From Porphyra umbilicalis (Eukaryota > Rhodophyta > Bangiophyceae > Bangiales > Bangiaceae), in contig KV919068.1 in NCBI GenBank assembly GCA_002049455.2, forward strand, positions 1 to 64,000: a stretch of 64,000 nucleotides of DNA, written 5' to 3'. Positions 45,901 through 55,039 of the stretch are shown in pieces. Each line of letters starts with the position of its first letter. Position 1 is the stretch's first letter. The notes beneath the pieces are model-generated. The model did no database searches and was not told the DNA's origin. It worked only from the letters and a program-made list of their open reading frames with translations. A program made the position numbers and the translations under genes.

Positions 45901-47115
45901 GCGGAAGGCCGCCTCCTCCCACGGGAGCGGGTAGCCCGGCAGCCGCAGGTGGCCGACGGCGTAGCCCGCCGACGCGGCCGCCACGAGCGACCCGACGCCC
46001 GTCGCCGCCGTGTCGCGGATGCGCCCGCCCGTCCCCGTCTCGGCGCCCGCAAACGGGGCGACGCCCGACGGGAAGTTGTGCGTCTCGGCCGTAAAGAGCA
46101 CGTCCCGATCGCGCACCGCGGGGGCGAGCGACGACGGGCCGCCGGGGACCGCCGGGAGGAGCACCGGCAGGGGCCCCCCGCGGATTGTCGACGAGTTGTC
46201 GGCAAAGGCGACGACCGAGTTGGAGCGCCCGCCGCGGGCGGCGAGGGTGTCCTTGACCATGGCGAGGAGGTGCTTTTCGGGCACCGCCGCCCCGTCGAGG
46301 ATGAGCTTGCCCATGAAAAACCAGTGCCGCGAGTGCTCCGAGTTGCTCTGCGCCATATCAAACAGCTCCACCGACGTTGGGTCGCGCCCGAGTTTGCCGA
46401 CAAACAGGTCGTAGTAGTAGGCCAAGTCCCACTCGTCAAAGCCGAGGCCCATCTCGGCATTGACGGCGGCGAGGGCGGGGCGCCCGCCGGCGCGCAGCGG
46501 CACCGTGTAGGTGGCGGCGGGCGTCAAGCCCGAATCAAACGACGTCAGCGGCGCCCCATACACCGTCTCGGTCATGCGGTCGTGCACGGCGGCGGCAAAG
46601 GCGGCGGCGGCGGCCGAGTCGGCCGGCACCGGCACCCCACCCGGACCAGCCAGCAGGTACCGGCGGGAGCGCTCCAGCCGACCGACGGCGCCCACCCCAC
46701 ACGCGGCGCAGATGGAGACGGCGTTGGCCGACCACGCCGTCTGAAAGTTGAGCCGCGGCCCGACTTCCAGCACCGCCCCGCCGGCGCCGCCGGGCGCCCC
46801 CAGCTGCGGCGCCGTGCGCAACGACGCGGGCTCGTACGTTTCCGCGAGGAGCCACTCGAGGGCGGACCGGCTCGGCGCGTCGAGGGCGTCGAGCCCCCCC
46901 GTGAGGAGCACGTTGAAACAATCCTCCCGCGTCACCGTTGCGCCGTCGCCGGCGGCAGCAACCGCCGCGCGCACCGCCACGCTGTCGGGGGGGACGGGGC
47001 GGTACCAGCGGCAGACGGTCGCGTCGGCGGCCGCCGACGTGGGGGGGGGGGGGGGGGGGTCAACAGGGGGGCCCCCGCACCCGCCACCACCGAGGAGGAC
47101 GGGGACGCGGCGGCG

Positions 47116-47151
<36 letters not shown>

Positions 47152-47370
47152 ACCGAGCAGCGAGCGGGGGGGGGGGGGGGGGGGGGGGGGGCACCCGCCC
47201 GCGGCGCCATCCGACGCGCGGCGGCGGCCGGCGGCGGTCGCAAGCGGCACGGCCGCACCGCTGGCGCCGCCGGTGGGGCGGCCGGTAAAGGCGGCCGACC
47301 GGCCCGACGCCAGGGGCGTCATGGACGGCACAAAGGCGGGGGCGGCGGCGGGGCGGGGAGGTCCTACCAT
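42988..47370 (-). CDS. PFAS: Phosphoribosylformylglycinamidine synthase (PurL/PFAS, single-chain)
   Basis: A 1460-residue, intronless enzyme for the fourth step of de novo purine synthesis: FGAR plus glutamine plus ATP gives FGAM. After an Ala/Pro-rich leader, family sequence begins near VCRWYRPVPPDSVAV. It continues through EVGPRLNFQTAWSANAVSIC, FDMAQSNSEHSRHWFF, FTAETHNFPSGVAPFAGAET, SNGASDYGNKFGEPV, VGGPAYRIGMGGGAASS, SLHDQGAGGNCNVVKEL, VDRSVTGLVAQQQCVGPLQL, VSIDGGKDSLSMAA and HDVSDGGVLTAVLEMAFAGN. The C-terminal glutaminase domain has its nucleophile in LGVCNGCQLLAL and the His/Glu pair in MMPHPERAAQLW. The ATG at 47370 (MVGPPRPAAA) is the first in-frame ATG. The leader of about 140 residues may be a plastid transit peptide, but G/C-runs there (47041-47059, 47168-47190) make it unreliable. 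The enzyme core is complete. Confidence 0.97.
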
Positions 47371-48506
47371 GGTCGCAAGAGGAGGGCTCGACGAGCGGCG
47401 AGTGGGGAGGCGAGTGGGGAGTCGAGTGGGGAGGCGAGCGGGGAGGCGAGTGGGGCGGCAAGTGGGGGGTCGAGTGGGGCGGCAAGTGGGGAGTCGAGCG
47501 GGGAGGCAGGGCCGCGATGGCTGCAGGCGGCAGCGGTTGGGGAGGGAGGCGCGACGCGGGCGACACTGCGGCGCGGCGCGGCGGTGGGGCCAAGCGCCGC
47601 AGCCGCCGTGATCCGCCGCCGGCCGCGGCGTGCTCGGCGAATGGGAAACGGCCGCCGGTGATCGGCGTGGGCAACTTGTGCGGTGAACTTGACCGCTTCT
47701 GCGACGCGCAAGTATCACTTGGCCCCGTGGCCGTCTCGTCTCGATTTCGGATTTCAAAGCCCGGCGCTCGCCCCGGATGAAAGGCGGGCCGGCGCGCCAA
47801 GGTGTCAGCGACGGGACTCAAGCGCCATACAGCCGTTGAGGCGCTACAGCGAGCGCCTTGTCAGCCTCTTCTTGGCCGACGCGCGCTGCAGTATCGCTCC
47901 ACACACGTGTGTGCGAAGCGGGGCGAAACGGCACAAGCCTGGGGCCCACGCGGTCGGCAGCGAGGTAGGGTGCGCGGGACTACCCCATTGGTACACTGAG
48001 AAAGCCCCGGTCCTGGTGGGAGGGCTGAGGCGCCCCTTCACCGGTCACTGATGCGCTGGCATCTGGCACACGTGCGGCGGACCCCAGACCCCGTGCAAGA
48101 AGGCCAGGGTCGTGGAGATCGATCCCCCCCGGGCAGATGTGGGCGGCTGCGCCCACCTCGTCGCTGCTGATTTACCGCGTGCGCGTACCTTGCTGTCACT
48201 CGGTCGGTGCGTTTTCTGCGAGACAGCCGGTATGCACTCGCTCCAGGCGCGTTTCTCCTTTGGACCCCTGCCGACTGGTCCCCGCCGCCCACCTCGCACG
48301 TGGATCGTTCCGCGCAGCGGGACCCGTCTGCTGTGGCTGGCGCTCCAGTTGTGACGTGCCGTCCCGCCGACGCCTTGTTTCACGGGCTGCTGCGGAAGCG
48401 GCACTTGCGATTAGGCCCCGACGGACGCGCGCAGCCGGGGACGTGCCCGAGCGACACCGGCATTCGTCGCCGGCGACCGTGGGACCGGTGCTCCACGGCG
48501 GTCCCC
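47371..48506. other. Divergent intergenic region, PFAS / membrane-protein copy 1
   Basis: The first about 270 bp (47385-47515) contain GAGTGGGG(A/C)GGCGAG-type short repeats just upstream of PFAS. From roughly 47890 on, the sequence is recognisably related to 55040-55767 in front of the second gene copy, so the left border of the segmental duplication falls here. Possible upstream coding sequence of copy 1 is discussed in the findings. Confidence 0.5.
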
Positions 48507-50367
48507 ATGGCGGGGCGTGGCAGGCGTTTGCCAGCTGCTGTCGTCGTCGTCCCTACGGCGTGGTTGGCTGCCTCGGTGGTCGTCGTGGCGCTGGTTTTAA
48601 TGCCGGCGACGGCCGCCATAGCCGGCAACCAATGCCTCGACCGCCTTGTGTCGCACCCCGCCGAGTTTGCCCGCTGCCGCATCGACACTACATGCTTCCT
48701 TTTTATCACGGAAGATCCGTTCGTCTTCATTGGCAACATTAGCAATGACCCCACCGATCCGCTCAACCCGCGGACGCCCTTCCCATGCACCGAGTTTGCC
48801 GTACGCGGTCTGAGCGGTTTCTCCTTTTCCTTTTACAAAAAGCTGTGGCCGTCGAGCCCCGATCTTTGCGTGTACGCTGGCGACGTTGACGAGTGTACGT
48901 TTAACGGCTTGGTCGACTTCCTCAGCGACACGCGCACGCTGGGGCACCCTGGATACGGCATGGCGTTTGCCGTGGTGAACGCGCTCGTCTTTTCGCCCGT
49001 CCGCCGGCAGCTCGGTATCTCCTCCTCGTCGATCCTAGAAGACCGCCTGGTAATGGTGCGGCGAAAGCAATCGCACGCGGGTTTTTGGGCGCAGAGCAAG
49101 TTTGGGTTAACAACGCTATCGTGGCCGTTTACGGCGAGCACGTGGGCCGTCGTTCTGCACGCATTCATGGCGGCGCTGCTGTTTACAGCGGGGCTGTCAG
49201 TGTGGCGACCCACGCCTGTGTGGGCTGTGGAGGCTGAACCTCATGGAGGCAGAGATGCCCTGCGTCGCGTGCGGTTGCTACAGTGGGCGTACAACTGGTA
49301 AGTGGGGCAACGCGGCTGTAGGGGGTGCTGCTTTGACATCCTGATTTGCAATGTGCTACGAGCTACGGCGAAGGATGCACTTTGTTCTTTTTTGCTCTGT
49401 TGCTGACAGACGCACGCTCGCGTGCGTCTCCCTTCTCCCACCGAATGTCTGGTGCTCCATTCTCTCGTCGCACAGGGTCCGAAACATTGCCGGCGGTGAG
49501 CTCGAGCTTGCAGAAGCGCACTTTGGGCCTTCGCAAAACCTCGTCCGCTGCGTCCCTTATGCGATTATTGCGATAGTGGTGGTCTGGTGGGAGGCTGCGT
49601 TCATCATTGGCTCGACGAGCACCACACTCACCAAGCCGCTGAGCGGGCTCACCGATATCGACCTCTGTCCCTTCACAGTCACCCGCGACACGGCGATGGA
49701 GGTGATGTGGCTGTCCATTGTCAACAGCGGCCGCGAGAGCAACCCCATCAACATCTCGGGGCTGGCAACTGGCACCACCCACCGGACGTGGAGAACGTGT
49801 GACACTGCGACGAGTTGCTTCCAACAAGTCACCACCGGCGGTCGGTCGCCCTCCCCCCGCTGCGATAGCGCCGGCACGACCGACGTGTTCGTCACCTTCC
49901 AGCCCGTTCTCTATTCGCAAATGCGCCAGCACCCAGAGCTGTGTGACGCGCTGGAGGTGCTGGCCACGGAGGAGGAGGTGTTCCGCTTCACGCTTGGGTG
50001 GATGTACGCGGATGTGGTGACGCCCAACGCGACCGCCGCGGCAGCGTGGGCGTCACGGCGGGCGGATATCGACGTGGCCATCCGGCAGGCACGGCTCGAC
50101 CAGACGACCAAGGACACCCTCGACAAGATGATTGGGAAGCAGGCGCCGTGCCCGCTCGAAATGCGGCGGGTGCAGCCGGGGCAGCTAATTCTTCCACTGG
50201 TGCTTACGCTGGCCGTCTTATATGTGTTCGCGCTGTTGTTGGCACTGGGTTACCCACCGCTGCAGACGGCCCTATCGAGGCAGAGGAGGCCGCTGGAAAC
50301 CGAGGCGCTGGTGCATCCTAGAATGTCGCCTTGGCACGAAGGACGGAGAGGGTGTAGTCGGTGGTGA
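48507..50367 (+). CDS. Unrecognised cysteine-rich multi-pass membrane protein, copy 1 (two exons)
   Basis: I do not recognise a family. Exon 1 is 48507-49297 and exon 2 is 49476-50367, joined across a 178-bp GT(AAGT)-AG intron that splits a Trp codon (NW|VRN). The product is 560 residues. A hydrophobic N-terminal leader (AAVVVVPTAWLAASVVVVALVLM) looks like a signal peptide or first membrane helix. A six-cysteine region with an NIS glycosylation sequon follows, then a helix VVLHAFMAALLFTAGLSVW just before the intron. After it come helix VPYAIIAIVVVWWEAAFIIG, a second extracytoplasmic region with six cysteines and NIS and NAT sequons, and helix LILPLVLTLAVLYVFALLLALGY. All twelve cysteines are kept in copy 2 (55768-57554). 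The C-terminal tail is longer than in copy 2. The layout suggests a surface or endomembrane protein; no function can be named. Confidence 0.85.
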
Positions 50368-50425
50368 TGGGAGTGGAGGTGGTGGATGAGAGGTGCTGAC
50401 TCTGGTGTGCGAGGTCAATGTGATT

Positions 50426-50481
50426 GCTTGTTGCGTTCCCGTAGAACTTTCATGCTTGCTGCGTTCCCGTAGAACTTTCAT
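50426..50481. repeat. 28-bp direct repeat, two units
   Basis: Units at 50426-50453 and 50454-50481 share GCGTTCCCGTAGAACTTTCAT and differ at a single base near their left end. The repeat lies just downstream of copy 1 and is not seen after copy 2. Confidence 0.7.
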
Positions 50482-53263
50482 CTAGCATCATGAGGGCAAT
50501 CGCCGATTGATTGGCTCAGACGGCGTTCCTGACAGATCATTCAGACATTCACAATACAGTTTCAATTTTCGGCAGAATCATAATATCGCCATATTATGAC
50601 TGACTATCATGGGTACGGCGACATGGAGGATGTGGGTGCTCAGCGGCAGTTGACGCAAGAAAGATGGCGCATGCGCAACGCACAGCCTCGGAGTCGGTCA
50701 CCCCAGCAACTTGAACGAGGGGAACGCCACACATGCGCCACTGCCATGTCCGACGCGGCAGGGCCGCCCCCCCCGCGCTTCGCTGCCACCGTTGCCTGCG
50801 CCTGCGTTGCCAGCCGCGCGGGGTGGCGGCTCCACCACCCACTCCGTCCCCGTGGCGCACCTCCCCCCCCGCCGCGCTTGCCCTCTCCCCCGCCGCCCGC
50901 GCCGCATCGGCGAGCAACGCGCGGAACGGCGGTCGAGCCCCCGCTGCCGCCGTATCGTGGGCAAAAGCCCCCCCCCCCAGGGAGCGGCACACGCGCCGTG
51001 GGACTCCCGCGCACCGGGCGCGCCGGCGGCGGCCACCGCCCGCGGGCCGCGCGCGCCACCCCCAGGCGGCTCACAAGCGCGCCGCAGCACTCCCGCCGTC
51101 CCACCCGCCCCCGCGTGGCCCGCGGCGGACCGACGCGTCCGTGCCTGGCGGCTGCCACCGTGACAAGCGGCGCTGGCAGCCAACCGCTGCAGTGGCGGTG
51201 GCGCCCCCTCCAACCCCCCCCCCCCGCCGCCCGCCGCCGCGCCACCACCCCACCATGGGGTGGCGGCCCCACCGCGCGCTGCTCGTGCGGAGCGGCAGCC
51301 GCGGCGCGACCGCGGCCGCTCGCCGCCGAAGCCGTGATGCGGCGCGTCGCAGCGTGCCGCGGCGCGTCGCGGCACGCCCACCGACGCGACGCCTCTGGCG
51401 CGTGGCAGCACGGCCGTGGCCACGGCGGCGGCGGCTGCGGTCGCCGCCGCCGTCGCGTCGGCAGACTGGAGGCAACGCCATTGGCTCGCTCGCCACTGCC
51501 CGCCGCCGCGACGGCTGCGTGCCGCCGACGGGGCGGCTGCGGCGCGCGCGCTGCGCCCGTCGGACACCCGCCGTCGACGCGGGCGGTGCGGACAACGCCG
51601 CAGCTGCCGTCGCTGTCGCCGTCGCCGCCGCCGCCACCACTGCCGCCGCCGCCGCGCGTTGCCACCACCACGCGCCGCCGCCAACCGTGGCGCCACCAAC
51701 CCGCGTCGCCTGTCGCGTGGTCGTTGGCGCCTGCGGCGGCGGCGACGCCACAATGGACAGCACCGCGGCGGCGGCAATGGCGGCCGCGACCGACCGCGCC
51801 GCTGCCGGTAGCCGACCACCGACCGCCACGGCCACCCACGGGCGCGACCGCCAGGGACGGGCGTGGGGCGGGCTTCAGCGTCGTCCGTTACGGCAGCGGC
51901 CGCCGGCGTGAGCCGGCGTCTCTGTCTAGACGCACGGAAGCGACACGCACCCCCCCCCCTCTCCACCATCCCACCACCCGCCGCTCGTCGCCAACCCGAC
52001 AGCTCGCCGGCGCCGCCGCCGACGGCGCCCGCCAGCCGCGGCACCCCGACGCGCGGCGAGCGCTAGGGGCCACGGCACGTCCACCAGGGGACGCTGCTGT
52101 TGCGGAGACGCCCAGTTGGTGGCGGAGGCAGCGGCCTTTCCCCCACCCCCGAGCGCCCGCGCCCCGTCCGAGCGCCGCCGCCGACCCGGAGGCGAGGCAC
52201 ACGCATGTGCGCCGCCGCTGATTGACCCCCTCTTTGGCCGCGAGCCACGCGCGCGGCAGCCCCACCTCCCCCTCCCTGTCGGCGGCCAAGCAGTCGCCGT
52301 GCGGCGACCCAGCCTCTCCCCCAACCCCCCCCCCCCGCGCCATTGACGCCCCCGCCAGTGGCCAGCCCCGCCGTCGCCACGAGGGATTGCCGCGCGAGCA
52401 GCAAGCGCCGGCGCCCACCGCACCCGCCGGCATGGACGGTGGCGCAGCAGACGCCACCGACGGTCACGATGGCGCGCGCCGCGCCGGCGCCGTCCGCCAA
52501 GGGGCGGACGCGACGGCTGGGGCAACGTCGACCAGCGACCGGTCGGCCGCAGCGCCGACGCGACGGCGAGGCGGGGCGTGTGGGCGGGACGCATCGGGCA
52601 GCGTCGGCCGTGTCAGCACCACCGCCGTCGACGGGGCACACCCTTCCAACGCCGCGCCGAACCAGGCGTGTCCGCCGCACCACCCCCGCCCCTGCCACCG
52701 CCCGCGCCACGACGCGCGCGTCCGCACCGCGTCCCCCGCCACGCACCGCCGCGCCGTCGCGGCAGGTGCGACCGCCGCTGCCGCGGCCGCGCGGCGCCGG
52801 CCGGCGCCACGGGCGGCCGCACCCCGTGGCGTGGCCGCACGCGCGCCGCGGTGCGCGTCGCCCGACCCGTGGCGCGGCAGGGCGGCGGCGGGCGTGGCGG
52901 CAGCGGCAGCGCGGGCGGCGGCGGCGGCGGCAGTGTCGCGCGACAGCCGGGGGGGGGCGGGGGTGGGGGCCGCGCGGCGGGCAGGGGGCGCCCGCACGCT
53001 TCTTCCCGGCTGGGGCAAACGGCGGCGGGGCGCCGCCCCGTCACCGCCACGCCGCCATCAGCGGGTGCGGGGGGGCGAGAGCGCCCACGCCGAAAGGAGC
53101 AGCTCCTGCATGAAAAGCTCAAGCGAAGCAAACTGACTCCTCACCAGTAAAGAGAGCACAGAGCGCACAGAGCCGCCGCGGAGTGTGCGCTGCAGTGTTG
53201 TCGTTCCGCCAAAAAGTGTCGAGTCAAGAACAGGGCCAGTCAAGCGACTTTTCTGAAAGGGTA

Positions 53264-53891
53264 TGGTGTGTGTCCCAAAAATGAGACATGCGCGTTTTCT
53301 GAAGGACTGACACATCACTGCACGGGGGCAGGTGGGGTGGGGTACGAGAAAATTCTCGACTGGCCTCCATGGAAAGAGCCCCACCCGACGCGTTCTTGGC
53401 TGACAACTCCTTAGTACCCGCCTGTGGGCACTGTTCTGTGGACCTCTCAGATAGCCCCGATCTTGGAGCCAGTCTTTTTCAGGTTCTTGGGGCTACAGGT
53501 TTGCAACGCCAAAGCTCATGTGCTAACTGGAGCTTCGATGAGGGGTGTCCCAAATCGTGTTTTCTTCACAGGGGGCTACATGGGGGTCTTTTTCACGTTT
53601 TTATTGGTAAGGTCGTGCCCTTTTCTTCGTGCACGAACTGTCAGCACATGCCTGCTCTAGTATCCGTGCATTTGATTGGGGCGCGTGGTCGTCACATGTC
53701 GAAACTGCAATGAATGACACCATACCCCATGACACGTCAGGAGGTGCCGCCTCCGCTAACACTGTCAGGGGCCGTTCTGGAAGCACAGTGGGACCGAGTG
53801 GGTCACTTTACATTATCGGACCGTTGCAGAAGGCCAGTGGGCCGAGAAAAAAAGAAAAAACCGCGATGTCTCATTTTTGGGACACGCACCA
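53264..53891. mobile_element. 628-bp TA-flanked element with 25-bp inverted ends
   Basis: The left end reads TGGTGTGTGTCCCAAAAATG and continues GAGACAT; the right end is its inverse with one mismatch (53867-53891). TA flanks both ends (53262-53263 and 53892-53893). No transposase frame is present. It fits a non-autonomous Tc1/mariner-type transposon. A longer target duplication is not seen. Confidence 0.6.
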
Positions 53892-54692
53892 TAGTTGCTC
53901 GATTTTTTTTGCGTAAACGAGCAGTCCCAACGGAGACTCGCGACTATTCTTGGAAAAATGTGCAAGACGTTTTCTCACAATTTCACGAAGGATTGTCTAA
54001 CGAGGTTAATTTGTGCACTGAACTTACGTAGTGTATGTCGAAATAAGTATATGTTGGACCTTGGAGGGACGAGTCAACTCGCAAGACAGAACTACACGGC
54101 GCCCTCCTCATGTGCCATTCAGGGCCGCCTACTTGTTGCTTCGGTTGGCATGCTGATACCTATGCTGATCACACCCCGGTTGCGCCCAATCAAGTTTTGA
54201 CAAGCAGTGTGTGGCACACCCAGAAGACGGGCAGTTACACGCCTCAGGCGTGCCATCCAGCACGCCCCAGGAACTCTGCACAACCGTAGTCGTCGGGCAT
54301 ATGCCACCGTACGTGCACATGATGAGCAAAGTAGAGCTCTTTAAAACTGTGTGCGGCTTCACGCAGGGGGAGTGTGACGCCATCGTCGATCTGTCACTCG
54401 CGTGCGTGCAGAGTGGAGTTGATCCGCTGATGGCCCAGGCGCACGCTCCGCTGCCGCTTGGGCACCATACCGTACCGGCACAGTCGGGCTCGAGGGGAAA
54501 GAGGGGGGCCGTGGGCGAGATTTCGAAGGCCAAGCAAGAGCAGTGTGTGCGAACTGTGCGGTAATGATCTGGTGCGTGACCCTCAGTATGAACCCACAAC
54601 AGCTTGATGCCCGACTTGAGCCCACAAATGCATGGTTTGACAGGCACTCAACGACAAATACGTCCAACGATAAGGACATCATACATAGCATA

Positions 54693-54824
54693 CAGCCGTT
54701 CTCCCAAAAATCCCGCACTCCAACTGTTGCAAAAGAGTTCCAAATCGGCCTGTGCGGGGTCGTAGAGGCCGATTTGGAACTCTTTTGCAACAGTTGGAGT
54801 GCAGGATTTTCGGGAGAACGGCTG
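54693..54824. mobile_element. 132-bp foldback DNA transposon, copy 2
   Basis: It has the same length, the same CAGCCGTTCTC ends and the same TA flanks (54691-54692 and 54825-54826) as the element at 1663-1794. The arms of about 60 bp around a short centre (near 54754-54765) match each other almost perfectly. The arms are more alike here than in copy 1, suggesting a younger insertion. The interior differs from copy 1 at many positions. Confidence 0.8.
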
Positions 54825-55039
54825 TATGACATAGCTTTCCAGGCAGCGATCTTACATATGTCAGAGGGATAAGATATCTTACAGTATGATATAATATCCG
54901 AGATAACGTAAGAGCTGATGATAACAGCCCTAATGACGGGCCCGCACCCGAGGTGTCAGAGTTGGTCTGTCTGTATTGCGGCGCCATGCAGCCGCGGAGC
55001 ACTCTGGGGCGCATGTGGTTGTCAGCCACTCGTTGGCTG

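Noticed and set aside
45469-47661. Long plus-strand frame opposite PFAS
   Set aside because: It is antisense to an unmistakable PFAS core; Arg/His/Gly-rich text with no domain.
50596-52221. Long plus-strand open frame (541 codons) and several antisense frames in the GC-rich block after membrane-protein copy 1
   Set aside because: All six frames are open over long distances because stop codons are rare at this GC content. There is no domain, no consistent residue pattern and no start context, and the encoded text is Arg/Pro/Ala noise.
54211-54564. 117-codon plus-strand frame between the two small transposons
   Set aside because: Nothing is recognisable, and it lies in a repeat-bearing spacer.
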